From RYN-428 sp035551995 (GTDB lineage: Bacteria > Planctomycetota > Phycisphaerae > Tepidisphaerales > Tepidisphaeraceae), in the NCBI GenBank assembly GCA_035551995.1, contig DASZME010000086.1:62001-126000 (forward strand): 64,000 nucleotides of DNA, written 5' to 3'. Numbering within the stretch: the stretch's first letter is position 1; every line of letters starts with the position of its first letter. A model generated the notes under the pieces. It was not told the origin of the DNA. It searched no databases and saw only the letters and a program-made list of their open reading frames with translations. The position numbers and the translations under genes are program-made. Below are positions 34,006-42,970 of this stretch, piece by piece.

Positions 34006-35271
34006 ATGGCGAACTCGACCGAGACTCCCAAACCATATCTGCCTTCATCTCCCGCCGGCGATTCCGTAAAAATCACGATGATCGAAACCGCCATTCCCGG
34101 CGACATCATGCAGGGTTTGATGCTCCTGCGCATCCACACCGACGCCGGCATCATCGGACACGGCGAAACGTATTACATCCCCCACGGCGTCGCGTCGATT
34201 ATCCACGATTGGATGGCTCGGCGCCTGCTCGGCGCCGATGCGCTGGCGATCGAATCCCACTGGCGGTTCCTCTACGAACGAGCCGCCAACTTTGGCGTTC
34301 GCGGCGCCGAGCTGCGGGCGATTTCCGCCATCGACCTGGCGTTGTGGGATATTCTCGGGCACGTGTGCAAACAACCCGTCTATCGATTGCTCGGCGGGCC
34401 GGTGCGCGATCAGGTCGCGGTTTACAATAGTTGCGGCAATCCGTCCTATGGCCGCAACCCCGGCGGCGATCCGGGCTGGCCCGGCTACGGCACAATCGGG
34501 AAAGCCGGGCCGTTGCAGGATTCCTATTCGCTGTTTCATTCCCCCGCCGAGCTGGCCGAGGAGCTTTTGGCCGACGGGTACGGGGCCATAAAAGTCTGGC
34601 CCTTCGACGGCGCCGCCCATCGTAACGGCGGAATGCGAATTTCCTTGGCCGATCTTGAAGAAGCCGTCCGGCCCCTGCGGGAAATCCGCAAGCGCGTCGG
34701 CTCGAAAATCGAACTGCTCGTCGATGGTCATGGCTTTTTTATGCTGCCCGCCGCCCTTCGGATCGCCGACGCGTTGCGCGAAATTCAACCGCTGTGGCTG
34801 GAGGACATCATCAAGATGGACAACATCGAAACCCTGGCCGATTTCCGCAGGCAGAGCCGAATGCCGATCTCGGCCAGCGAGATGTTGTTGTCGCGGGCGG
34901 ATTACGCGCAGGCGCTTTCGAGAAAGGCCGCGGATTTTATCATGATCGATCCGACGTGGGCGGGCGGGATATCCGAATCCGTACGCTTGGCGCATATGGC
35001 GCAGGCCTACAATATTCCCTCGACGCTGCACGATTGCACCGGACCGCTGACGCTCATCGCCGGCTTGCATATCAACGCGGCCGTTGCCGGATGTTGCTTT
35101 CAGGAAACGGTGCGGGCGCACGTTCGGTCTTTTTATTCGCAGCTGATTGAGCCGAACGTTCGGATCGAAAAAGGCTTTGCTCATCTTCCGCAAGGGCCGG
35201 GGCTGGGGGCGCGATTGAATCCTGACCTCTTCGCGGCGGGAACCGCGGGCCATCGAGTGAGCCGGCTCTAA
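34006..35271 (+). CDS. Mandelate racemase/muconate lactonizing (enolase superfamily) enzyme
   Basis: 421 residues from the ATG at 34006. The N-terminal capping domain (GLMLLRIHTDAGIIGHGETY) and a (beta/alpha)7-beta barrel are recognisable. Metal ligands are placed at LLVDGHG (Asp), LWLEDI (Glu) and SASEML (Glu). A lysine in GAIKVWPF and a histidine in STLHDCTGP sit where general acid/base residues lie in dehydratases of acid sugars such as mannonate or galactonate. The exact substrate is not determinable by eye. The adjacent divergent ACS transporter supports acid-sugar catabolism. Confidence 0.88.
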   Translation: MANSTETPKPYLPSSPAGDSVKITMIETAIPGDIMQGLMLLRIHTDAGIIGHGETYYIPHGVASIIHDWMARRLLGADALAIESHWRFLYERAANFGVRGAELRAISAIDLALWDILGHVCKQPVYRLLGGPVRDQVAVYNSCGNPSYGRNPGGDPGWPGYGTIGKAGPLQDSYSLFHSPAELAEELLADGYGAIKVWPFDGAAHRNGGMRISLADLEEAVRPLREIRKRVGSKIELLVDGHGFFMLPAALRIADALREIQPLWLEDIIKMDNIETLADFRRQSRMPISASEMLLSRADYAQALSRKAADFIMIDPTWAGGISESVRLAHMAQAYNIPSTLHDCTGPLTLIAGLHINAAVAGCCFQETVRAHVRSFYSQLIEPNVRIEKGFAHLPQGPGLGARLNPDLFAAGTAGHRVSRL

Positions 35272-35379
35272 AAATTTAGAATGACGCCACTCACGCGGCG
35301 CCCGCGACTCATTCGCGCGAAGCCGGCCTTGGTAGACACCCGCCCGCGCCGCCGCCTTTACCTTTGATCGCCCGGCGCC

Positions 35380-35385
35380 TATTCT
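35380..35385 (+). promoter_or_regulatory. TATTCT -10 box, leaderless-type
   Basis: TATTCT ends 6 nt before the ATG at 35392. TTTACC at 35357-35362, 17 bp upstream, is a fair -35. Confidence 0.45.
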
Positions 35386-35391
35386 TGCGAC

Positions 35392-36102
35392 ATGCCACGC
35401 CCGATTATCGGCATCACCATCGACACCCACGACAAGCCCAATCAATACGAATCCCCCATGGCGTATTCCACCGCGGTGGAAAAAGCGGGCGGAATGCCGT
35501 TGCTTTTGCCTTATCGCACCGACCTGTCGCTGATTCCGGAAATGGCGGACATTCTCGACGGCATGCTCTTCAGCGGCGGAAACGACCTGGACCCCGCGCT
35601 CTATGGCGAATCGTATCATCCCAAAGCCGAACCGATCGATCCCGCTCGCCAGCGATTCGAATTGGCCCTGCTGGCGGAACTTGAAGGCAGGCGCATGCCA
35701 ATGCTTGGCGTCTGTCTGGGATCGCAATTGATGAACGTCTATCGCGGCGGAAGTCTTTATCAATTTATCCCCGATCTTGGTCTCGATCCCGCGCTCGAGC
35801 ACCGGAAGCTGGGACAAGTGGCGCCGCGACATGAAATCGACCTGCGCCCCGAATCGGTTGCCGCCCAGGTCATCGGGAAAACGGGCATCGACGCGAATAG
35901 CAGCCATAAGCAGGCGGTACGAAACGTCGGCCGCGGATTGCGCATCATCGGCAAGGCTCCCGACGGCGTCGTCGAAGGAATTGAAGATCCGAGTTTTCCC
36001 CTGTTTCTCGGCGTGCAATGGCATCCCGAACGCCTGCATGACGAAGCGGATCATCTGGCGCTGTTTAAGCTTTTGGTCGAAAAAGCGGCCGCGGGCAACT
36101 AG
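35392..36102 (+). CDS. Peptidase C26 / gamma-glutamyl-GABA hydrolase-like class I glutamine amidotransferase
   Basis: 236 residues. The nucleophile elbow GVCLGSQLMNV holds the catalytic cysteine (about residue 107). The histidine/glutamate pair is in GVQWHPE near the C terminus. The N terminus PIIGITIDTHD and the GMLFSGGNDLDPALYGE segment are typical of PuuD-like hydrolases. The family removes gamma-linked glutamate, for example from gamma-glutamyl-GABA in putrescine breakdown or from folate polyglutamates. No putrescine genes adjoin, so the substrate remains open. Confidence 0.9.
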   Translation: MPRPIIGITIDTHDKPNQYESPMAYSTAVEKAGGMPLLLPYRTDLSLIPEMADILDGMLFSGGNDLDPALYGESYHPKAEPIDPARQRFELALLAELEGRRMPMLGVCLGSQLMNVYRGGSLYQFIPDLGLDPALEHRKLGQVAPRHEIDLRPESVAAQVIGKTGIDANSSHKQAVRNVGRGLRIIGKAPDGVVEGIEDPSFPLFLGVQWHPERLHDEADHLALFKLLVEKAAAGN

Positions 36103-36162
36103 CGGCACTTGTCTTTCTTTGCGGATGATCTCTTCCCGGCGTTGGCGTGCAACTTAGGCTTC

Positions 36163-37245
36163 ATGCGGCGGATTCTCCTGCTCATCACCGATCTGCAAAT
36201 CGGCGGCACGCCGACCGTCGTGCGCGAATTGGCGTTTCGTTTGACCTCGGCAGGCGCCGCGCATATTGAAGTCGCCTGCCTCGCGCCATGGGGACCGGTG
36301 GCCGATCAAATCTCACGCGGCGGAATCAACGTCACCGCGCTTAGCGCCAAAGGAACGCTCGGTTTCCCGCGTGTCGCCTGGCGACTGCGCCGGCTGATCC
36401 GCGCCAAACGGATCGACACCGTCCTTAGTTTTTTGATTCACGCGAACGCGGTCGCGGCGGCGGTGTCTTTCCTCGGCGGCCGGTTTCGTTTTTTCCAATC
36501 GATTCAGACGACGCAGCCTTCTCCACGATGGCATTGGATCGTGCAACGCATTATCTGGCGCGCGGCCGAGCGAATGATTGTGCCGTCCGCTTCGGTGGCG
36601 GAGACGGCGCGCCATTGGGCGCATGTGCCGAACGAAAGGATCGTCGTCATCCCTAATGCAATCGACGTGAATGATTTCAATGACGTCGGCCCGTTAGCAA
36701 AAATCGCCCTGCCTGCCGGGCGCTCGGCGATCGGGTTTATCGGAAGGCTTGATCCGATCAAGCGGATTCCCGATCTTCTTGAAGCGCTGACGGCGATTGA
36801 CTCGTCCATTGATCTTCACGTTTTTGGCGACGGCGCGGAGCGGCCGCGGATCGAACAAACGATCGCTCGGCTCGGTCTGAGCGATCGCGTCGTGCTGCAC
36901 GGCGCCGTGAGCGATCCGACGGAGGCGCTGGCGCAAATTAGCCTGCTCGTTTTGCCGTCGCAGGCCGAGGGATTCGGACTGGTCCTCATTGAAGCGATGG
37001 CGGCGGGCGTGCCGGTGGTCGCGACGAATGTCCCCGGCATCCGCGACGTAGTGCGGCATGAAATCACGGGACTGCTCGTTCCCGTCGCCTCGCCGGAAAA
37101 ACTCGCGGCGGCGATACGCCTGATCCTCCACGATTCTTCTCTGAGAGAGAAATTGATCTCCAACGCCAGGAAAGACGTTCAACGCCGATTTTCCTGGAGC
37201 ATCGTGCTGCCGATGTATCAGGACGCGATCGGCCTCAGTGACTGA
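36163..37245 (+). CDS. Glycosyltransferase family 4
   Basis: 360 residues from the ATG at 36163 (the frame extends upstream to a TTG at 36109 but MRRILLLITDLQIGG is the usual GT4 start). GT-B fold: IGGTPTVVRELA near the N terminus, GFIGRLDPIKR at the domain junction, and the C-terminal donor-binding signature AEGFGLVLIEAMAAGVPVVATNVPG with the EX7E glutamates. It transfers a nucleotide-sugar residue to an acceptor, probably in surface polysaccharide or glycolipid synthesis. Its 3' end overlaps the convergent TSUP gene by 11 bp. Confidence 0.92.
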   Translation: MRRILLLITDLQIGGTPTVVRELAFRLTSAGAAHIEVACLAPWGPVADQISRGGINVTALSAKGTLGFPRVAWRLRRLIRAKRIDTVLSFLIHANAVAAAVSFLGGRFRFFQSIQTTQPSPRWHWIVQRIIWRAAERMIVPSASVAETARHWAHVPNERIVVIPNAIDVNDFNDVGPLAKIALPAGRSAIGFIGRLDPIKRIPDLLEALTAIDSSIDLHVFGDGAERPRIEQTIARLGLSDRVVLHGAVSDPTEALAQISLLVLPSQAEGFGLVLIEAMAAGVPVVATNVPGIRDVVRHEITGLLVPVASPEKLAAAIRLILHDSSLREKLISNARKDVQRRFSWSIVLPMYQDAIGLSD

Positions 37246-38008
37246 GGAGGTGATAGTTCTTGGCGAAGTAGATCGCCGTCAGGCAAATGCCGATCAGCAG
37301 AATTACCGCCCGCAAATTATCCGGCTTCACCTTCCGCGCGACCGCCATTCCGAAAAAGCCGCCGAGTATCGACGCCACCGCCATGACGCCGGCGATTTCC
37401 CAGTTCACCAAATGGCTGAACAGAAACACGACGGCGGCGACGCCATTGATCAGCGTCGAAAGGAGCACCTTCAGCGCGTTCATCTGATGGATGTCGTCCA
37501 GCCCGGCGAAGGAGAGACCGGCCAGCATCAGCACGCCGATTCCCGCTCCGAAATATCCTCCATAGACGGCGATGAAGATTTGCACGAAGCCGACGAACAG
37601 CGTCCAGCCGAGCGTGCGATGCCCATGCTGCCTGCCGGCCCATCGGGCGATCGGTTTGCTGAAGGCGAAGATGACGGTGGCGAACCCCAGCAGCCAGGGG
37701 ATAACGTGCTCGAAAGAACTGTTGGAGGTGTTGATGAGGATGACCGCGCCGGCGGCGCCGCCGAGCAGGCTGATAATCGAGTAGGTAACGAGTTGTCCGC
37801 GCGGAATTCGCGCAAAGTCCCTTGACGCCGCCGCGACCGAAGCGACCGACCCCGGCCACAAGCCGAGCGTGCTGGTGACGTTGGCCACCTGCTGGGTCAA
37901 TTTGATGTAAGTCAGCGCGGGAAAGGTCAAGAACGTACCGCCGCCGGCGACGGCGTTGACCACGCCGGCGACGAATGAAGTGACCGCGACCAGGAGAAGT
38001 ACGAGCAT
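37235..38008 (-). CDS. TSUP family membrane permease (TauE/SafE-like)
   Basis: 257 residues with about eight hydrophobic helices in two repeats. The motif NAVAGGGTFLTFPAL (about residues 18-32) is the TauE/SafE signature, and a second related motif (GGYFGAGIGVLML) follows in the other half. The family exports or imports sulfite, sulfoacetate and other organosulfur anions across the inner membrane. Substrate unknown. The C terminus overlaps the convergent glycosyltransferase gene. Confidence 0.9.
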   Translation of the reverse strand: MLVLLLVAVTSFVAGVVNAVAGGGTFLTFPALTYIKLTQQVANVTSTLGLWPGSVASVAAASRDFARIPRGQLVTYSIISLLGGAAGAVILINTSNSSFEHVIPWLLGFATVIFAFSKPIARWAGRQHGHRTLGWTLFVGFVQIFIAVYGGYFGAGIGVLMLAGLSFAGLDDIHQMNALKVLLSTLINGVAAVVFLFSHLVNWEIAGVMAVASILGGFFGMAVARKVKPDNLRAVILLIGICLTAIYFAKNYHLLSH

Positions 38009-38276
38009 CGGTTATTTTTCCGTTGGTTTCATCGCGAACTTTGCAAATCCGAAAACCGAATCGCTGACCAAAGACCTCCGTCCATTTCCAACTGGCCGTA
38101 GCGTCGCGCGCTTATTTGGCGGCGACGCACGTACGAAGCGCGGTCCGCGGGCGCGGCGCCACGCGATTTTGGGAAACGATCCAAGTCCGAAAGAAAGGTA
38201 TGGGAACCGGCAAGCCTCGTCCAACATCGGCGCGTTGATTTGCAACGGACTCACGGCTCTACTCTACACATCATTC

Positions 38277-40076
38277 ATGCGCTCACGTTTCATCTACCTA
38301 GCCGCTGCGATCCTGACCGCGACAGCCATCTACGCATGTTGGTGCCGGGCGCCGATGATCTGGGACGGCGCCTACCAGTTCAATGCGACGCTGATTATGC
38401 AGCGTCCGTATTTTTACCTGACCCGCTTCCACACGTTCTTCCTGTGGTGGCCGACCGTGTGGGCGAGCCGGATCACCAGCGACGTCGATCTTCTTCAAAC
38501 GATTTATGGCCTTCCGTTTTTGCTGGCGCCGGTGGTGGGATTGCTGCTGTCGTGGTGGATGGTTCATAAACATTCGCCGCAATTGATCCTCTGGGCGATC
38601 TTCGGAATCGCGGCGGGGGCGCTGCCGGGACAGATCTTCGTCATCAACGACAGCATCTTTCAACAACACCTCTTCTGGCCGATTTTCATGTCGGTTTTCG
38701 TTCCGCTGTCGATCCCCAGGAAAATCACGGTCGGCGTTCTCGCCGTCTTTCAGATGGTGCACCCAATCGGAATTCTCCTGCTTTTCGCGGCGGCGGGGGC
38801 CGCGCTGCTGGTCGGCGTCGTCGATCCATTAAACCGCCGCCGGATGTTCATTCGCGCGGGCGTGATGAGCGGGCTGTGCATCCTCGCCGCCGGCAAGGTG
38901 TTTCTCACGTCGCACATTCAGGCGCTGCAGTCCCTTAACGACACCTATGCGCAACAGGAAGCCAGTTGGCATACCGCGCTGGATCGCTGGTACGCGGGTG
39001 TCATGGGCTGGCCGCTCCGCGGGTTGTGGTGCATGTGGACGGCGGGCGCCGTCGCGTTGCTTTATCGGCGTCCGCGCGGGCAGTTTCGCCCGCTCACGGT
39101 GGCCGCACTGTCGGCGATGGTCCTGCTGGCCGGTGCGATCTGCGTTCATTTTTATCGAGTTCATCCGAGCGAAGCATGGTATCCCATGAGCGCGTGCGTC
39201 GTGATTTACCTCAGCGCGCTTCTGATGGGCGACAGGGCGGATATCGCAGCCATCGCGGCGGCGGTTATTCTGCTCGGCGCCGGGTATTATCAATCAACCC
39301 GTTATGTGCTTCATCCGCTTTTTCTCAGCCCGATCTGGATCGCCCGGGCGATCTGCGCGGTGCTTGTTTTGTTCCTTCTGGCGCTTCGCCGAACGACCGA
39401 TCCGGCAAAGCTCGCCGGCGGATTAATGCTGCTGTGCGTCGCGGTTGGCGCCGGCCTTTGGACGCATTGGGCCGCGGACGGCCGGCTCTGGTGGAAGGCA
39501 CTGGATTACCGTCGGTGGCTGGCGCCGTTGACCGCTCCGTTTTTTCTCCTGGCGGCGATCGAAGCCTCCCTCATGATCCGATCCAAACCCGACACTGAAC
39601 TCGCGTCGCCCGAAGAAACTCGCCCCTTGCGCGGCGTCTTGGCGATCATGCTGGCGGCGACTTTCGCCGTCGTGCTCGGATTGCAGAGTACGATCTGGCG
39701 TCACGAGACCAGCACGCTGATGGCCGCGGTGGAAAGAGCCCCGTCGATCGTTGTCTCCGCGAACGATCTGCGCTTCATACCTGGAACGCCGCTCGATCAC
39801 TGGGGCAGCGGCGACTATGTGATGGCGATGCAGGGCAAACGGCCGTCGAAGCTGTTGCTATTCGATCGGGAGGCCGAGGAAAAGCTCTATGAGCATCCGC
39901 CCAAGCCGCCGCATTGGGATATGTATCCTTATGCGAAGGCCAATCAACCCAGCGCGACGCCGGGGCCGCAAGGATGGTTTGATCTGCGGCCGCTGCTGGA
40001 GAAATTAATGAAAACGTCCGGTCCGACGATGCAAGAAGGCCCGCAGCGGATGGACGCGAAGACAACGCCGAATTGA
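38277..40076 (+). CDS. Polytopic membrane protein of unknown function
   Basis: 599 residues from the ATG at 38277. The frame is open from 37956, but the upstream part is basic and low in hydrophobicity, while MRSRFIYLAAAI is a normal membrane start. About twelve hydrophobic segments are visible. An early APMIWDGAYQFNATL stretch contains a D just after helix 1, as in some GT-C glycosyltransferases, but I do not see enough to call it one. The last 120 residues form a soluble C-terminal domain. It is flanked by a divergent TSUP permease and decayed genes. Function not assigned. Confidence 0.72.
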   Translation: MRSRFIYLAAAILTATAIYACWCRAPMIWDGAYQFNATLIMQRPYFYLTRFHTFFLWWPTVWASRITSDVDLLQTIYGLPFLLAPVVGLLLSWWMVHKHSPQLILWAIFGIAAGALPGQIFVINDSIFQQHLFWPIFMSVFVPLSIPRKITVGVLAVFQMVHPIGILLLFAAAGAALLVGVVDPLNRRRMFIRAGVMSGLCILAAGKVFLTSHIQALQSLNDTYAQQEASWHTALDRWYAGVMGWPLRGLWCMWTAGAVALLYRRPRGQFRPLTVAALSAMVLLAGAICVHFYRVHPSEAWYPMSACVVIYLSALLMGDRADIAAIAAAVILLGAGYYQSTRYVLHPLFLSPIWIARAICAVLVLFLLALRRTTDPAKLAGGLMLLCVAVGAGLWTHWAADGRLWWKALDYRRWLAPLTAPFFLLAAIEASLMIRSKPDTELASPEETRPLRGVLAIMLAATFAVVLGLQSTIWRHETSTLMAAVERAPSIVVSANDLRFIPGTPLDHWGSGDYVMAMQGKRPSKLLLFDREAEEKLYEHPPKPPHWDMYPYAKANQPSATPGPQGWFDLRPLLEKLMKTSGPTMQEGPQRMDAKTTPN

Positions 40077-40126
40077 TGGCCTCGCGAGCATGCAGGTTTT
40101 GGACGGGATTTCCAAGCAGCTCAAGC

Positions 40127-40132
40127 TATAAT
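40127..40132 (+). promoter_or_regulatory. TATAAT -10 box, leaderless-type
   Basis: A perfect -10 ends 7 nt before the ATG at 40140, with no Shine-Dalgarno sequence. The -35 is weak. Confidence 0.5.
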
Positions 40133-40139
40133 TCGGATC

Positions 40140-40404
40140 ATGGCTAATCATCCCGCTTATGTGGTTCTGGATCGGCTTTTGGACCCGATTCCCCAATGTC
40201 TGACACTTGAAGCGGAAACTAGTTGATTTGCGCGCCCACGCGGTCGTCCAAGAACGGGTCGATGAATTGGCGGATAAATCGACGGCGGGCGCTCTCACCT
40301 CCGAGGAAAGGGCTGAATACGAGGCTTATGTGGCGGCAAGCACACTGATTGGAATTCTCCAATCCAAAGCCCAGAAGATTCTGACGACACAAACCGTCGC
40401 GTGA
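40140..40404 (+). pseudogene. Frameshifted small protein (partner of HNH gene)
   Basis: The frame from ATG 40140 gives MANHPAYVVLDRLLDPI..CLTLEAETS and then stops at 40226. A second frame, shifted by one base around 40215-40225, continues KLVDLRAHAVVQERVDELAD..EERAEYEAYV to 40404. Joined, they give about 85 residues matching my memory of a small protein that often precedes HNH genes in planctomycetes. The joined reading lacks one base step, so a single-base change broke the gene, or this is a sequencing error or frameshifting site. The homologous pattern in the next gene favours decay. Confidence 0.6.
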
Positions 40405-40424
40405 CACAACGCGCCGCTTCTTGA

Positions 40425-40830
40425 TTGATGAATGCGCTCGTCGCCAACCTCGTTAGAGATCGGGCTGGGAATCGTTGCGAATATGGCCGTCTACGACAGG
40501 AGCACGAACCGTTTCTTCGCTTTCACATCGAGCATATTATTGCCCAGGCAACATGGAGGCGGCGACGAAGTTGCCAATCTGGCGTTGGCGTGCAGCCATT
40601 GCAATCTTCACAAAGGTCCGAATTGGGCGGGCATTGATCCCGGCGCCGGCGCCTTGATTTCGCTCTTTCACCCCCGTCGCCAGCAATGGAGCGAACACTT
40701 TCATTTGCCGGGAATTTGGATAAACGGATCGACCGATGTCGGCCGGGCGACGGTGCGAGTTCTTGAGATGAACGAATCAAGCCGACTGGAATTGCGCGAA
40801 AACCTGCGCGCGCGAGGAGTCCTTGATTGA
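40425..40830 (+). pseudogene. Frameshifted HNH endonuclease
   Basis: The first frame (from ATG 40425) reads VRDRAGNRCEYGRLRQEHEPFLRFHIEHIIAQ, the start of an HNH domain. The second frame resumes at HGGGDEVANLALACSHCNLHKG and runs to 40830 with FHPRRQQWSEHF and GRATVRVLEMNES, the normal C-terminal part. One extra C near 40543-40546 (GCCCAGG for GCCAGG) accounts for the shift. The CEYxR position, usually a zinc cysteine (CEYC), is Gly here. Both the frameshift and the lost ligand suggest an inactive gene. It follows the similarly broken small gene by 20 bp. Confidence 0.75.
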
Positions 40831-40990
40831 TTTTTATCATAAACCTCCCCGGACAAGGTTGCGAGCGGCCGAGCGCCCGCCGACGCCCGAGTGTTTTCAG
40901 CTGATTATTTCTCCGGTTGGTGTGCCCACCCTAACTCTACCCGTCAACGGCCCCGATTTCCGTCCGGCGACGCGATCGCAGCGACGCGGC

Positions 40991-41989
40991 TTATTCATTC
41001 ATCACCTTCGCCGGCTGATCGAACGCCTTGCGAACTTGTGCGCGTTCGTCATCCGTCAGCGTGAACGCCAGCGCCTTGGCGTTGTGCTCGGCCTGGGCGG
41101 CGTTTCGGGCGCCGACGAGGGCGGCGGTGATGCCGGGCTCGTGAACCGTCCAGTTGATTGCCACCTGCGTAAAACTCGCCCTGTGCCTCTCGGCGATCGG
41201 ACGGATTTTATCCAGCGCCGCCAGAACGCGCTCCCGATTTTCAACCGTGAAATATTTGTGACTGGCCCGATGATCGCCCGGCGGAAATTTCCGGTCGGGC
41301 TCGACCTTGCCGGTCAACAATCCCCGCTCCAGCGGCGAATAGACGATCACGCCAATGTTGTTCTCACGGCAAAACGGCAGAATATCCTCCTCGATCTTCC
41401 GCTGGATCAAACTGTACGGCGGCTGCAAACTCGCCACCGGCGCCACTTTCTTTGCGCCCTTGAGCCATTTCACGTCGTAGTTGCTCACGCCGATCGCGCG
41501 AATCTTGCCCTGTTTTTGCAGCTTGACCATCGCATTCATCGTATCTTCCACCGGCGTGGACGAGTCGGGCCAATGGATCTGGTAAAGATCGATTTCCTCG
41601 ATGTCCAGCCGCTTGAGGCTCTTTTCGCATTCGTAGGCGACGCTGGCGGGCTTTGCGTTTTTGTAGATGACGATATCGCGCCCCTGTCGATCTTTTTGCG
41701 GCCACGGCTCGGAGCCTTCCTTCGCGTCCCAGCGCATGCCGCACTTGGTGGCGATGACCACTTTGTTGCGTCGGCCGGCGATCGCTTTGCCGACCAGTTC
41801 TTCGCTATAACCCATCCCATAGATGGCGGCGGTATCGATGGTGGTGACGCCATGATCGATGCTGGCGCGGATGGCGTCGAGCGACTCCTGTTCTTCGTTG
41901 CCGCCCCACATCCACCCGCCGATGGCCCAGGCGCCGAAGATGACGGGGGTGACGTGGACGCCGGACGTTCCGAGCTGACGGGTTTGCAT
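40991..41989 (-). CDS. Aldo/keto reductase
   Basis: 332 residues from the ATG at 41989, where GGAG lies 7 nt upstream. An open frame extends further upstream to 42112 but crosses the divergent methyltransferase start. TIM-barrel AKR signatures are present: GAWAIGGWMWGG, TIDTAAIYGMGYSEELVG with catalytic Asp and Tyr, the VIATKCGM lysine and the IHWPD histidine, plus GVSNYD and YSPLERGLLTG. It reduces aldehydes or ketones with NAD(P)H. It belongs with the AKR11/13-like general stress group by motif; the substrate is unknown. Confidence 0.93.
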   Translation of the reverse strand: MQTRQLGTSGVHVTPVIFGAWAIGGWMWGGNEEQESLDAIRASIDHGVTTIDTAAIYGMGYSEELVGKAIAGRRNKVVIATKCGMRWDAKEGSEPWPQKDRQGRDIVIYKNAKPASVAYECEKSLKRLDIEEIDLYQIHWPDSSTPVEDTMNAMVKLQKQGKIRAIGVSNYDVKWLKGAKKVAPVASLQPPYSLIQRKIEEDILPFCRENNIGVIVYSPLERGLLTGKVEPDRKFPPGDHRASHKYFTVENRERVLAALDKIRPIAERHRASFTQVAINWTVHEPGITAALVGARNAAQAEHNAKALAFTLTDDERAQVRKAFDQPAKVMNE

Positions 41990-42081
41990 GATGACGCTCC
42001 TTGTTCGTTTCGGTGCAAGGGTAGGGGAGGAGCAGGCGCGAATCAATGCCGTCGGGTCTCGCATAACCCGTCGCGGCTCTT

Positions 42082-42087
42082 TAAAAT
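42082..42087 (+). promoter_or_regulatory. TAAAAT -10 box, leaderless-type
   Basis: TAAAAT ends 6 nt before the ATG at 42094. No Shine-Dalgarno sequence is seen. Confidence 0.4.
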
Positions 42088-42093
42088 CGAGCC

Positions 42094-42645
42094 ATGTCCG
42101 AGTTCGTTTCACGTGCGGGTCTCAAGCTCGAACACGCCTTGATCGCCTTCGGAATCGACGCGGCCGGCCTGACGTGCGCGGACCTTGGCTCCAACGCCGG
42201 CGGGTTTGTCGATTGCCTTCTCCAACGTGGCGCCGCGAAGGTTTATGCGATCGAAAAAGGATACGGCGTTCTGGAATGGAAACTCCGCAAAGATCCTCGC
42301 GTGATCGTCATGGAGCGCACCAACGCCATGCATGTCGCGCTTCCCGAGAGGGTCGCGCTGGTAACGATCGACGTCGCATGGACCCGGCAGCGGAATATTC
42401 TTCCCGCCGCTCGAAAAATCGTGACCGACGGCGGGCGAGTGGTCGCGCTGATCAAGCCGCATTACGAAGCCGATAAGTCGCTGCTCCGCGGCGGAATCCT
42501 GTTGCCCGATGCCGTCGAAGGCGTCGTCGACGACGTAAAAGAGGATATTCGATCCGCGGGATTTGAGGTCGTCGCCACCGTGCAAAGCCCGATCAGGGGA
42601 GGCGAAGGAAACATCGAAGTCTTGGCCGAACTGAAGCCCAGATGA
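42094..42645 (+). CDS. TlyA/FtsJ-like rRNA 2'-O-methyltransferase without S4 domain
   Basis: 183 residues. The N terminus VSRAGLKLEHAL matches the linker after the S4 domain in TlyA (RGGLKL). It continues into the SAM-binding motif ADLGSNAGGFVDCLLQRGA, then VYAIEKGYG, the KxRxDPRV..MERTNA segment and an ALIKPHYE motif containing the catalytic lysine. TlyA 2'-O-methylates 16S and 23S rRNA and normally carries an N-terminal S4 RNA-binding domain of about 60 residues, absent here with no in-frame space for it upstream. It is divergent from the aldo/keto reductase. Function as an rRNA methyltransferase is inferred from the motif order. Confidence 0.85.
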   Translation: MSEFVSRAGLKLEHALIAFGIDAAGLTCADLGSNAGGFVDCLLQRGAAKVYAIEKGYGVLEWKLRKDPRVIVMERTNAMHVALPERVALVTIDVAWTRQRNILPAARKIVTDGGRVVALIKPHYEADKSLLRGGILLPDAVEGVVDDVKEDIRSAGFEVVATVQSPIRGGEGNIEVLAELKPR

Positions 42646-42714
42646 TCGGGCCGAAGGTAATGGAATGAACCGAACGCCGAGCGTAGGTCATCTCGTGTTG
42701 AGATGGCCGGCGGT

Positions 42715-42835
42715 GTCGCGAAACAGGCCCCGCAAGCGGGGCCGCTAAACGTAGTACGATTCGCCTCTTGCATTTTCCCGGTCGCTGTAGCGTTGCAGCG
42801 TTTAGCGGCCCCGCAAGCGGGGCGTGTTTCGCGAC
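42715..42835. repeat. Head-to-head pair of family A palindromic repeats
   Basis: Arm 1 (42715-42751) and arm 2 (42799-42835) are near-perfect inverted copies separated by 47 bp. Each contains the palindrome GCCCCGCAAGCGGGGC flanked by TCGCGAAACA-like and CGCTAAACG sequence. The arrangement is like a REP pair. It occupies much of the 325-bp gap between the methyltransferase and inositol-phosphate synthase genes; the remainder shows nothing recognisable. Confidence 0.85.
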
Positions 42836-42970
42836 TCGACACTCGCGCTCCATCAACGCGCCGCCGCGCTAGATCCTCTTCTTGAAAGCCACGCAACAAC
42901 ACTTGCCGCCAGCCTATACTATATTGAACGACAGTGAATGACTCGCCTTTGGATGGAACTGATCTACGCT

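Noticed and set aside
34045..36108. 687-aa minus-strand frame opposite the enolase-superfamily and C26 genes
   Set aside because: It crosses two well-supported plus-strand genes, has unnatural composition and no motifs.
40140..40404. Two separate small genes
   Set aside because: The halves join into one coherent small protein when one base is adjusted, so a single broken gene is more likely.
40823..42142. 439-aa plus-strand frame opposite the aldo/keto reductase
   Set aside because: The minus-strand reductase has catalytic tetrad motifs and a good ribosome binding site; the plus-strand frame is its shadow.
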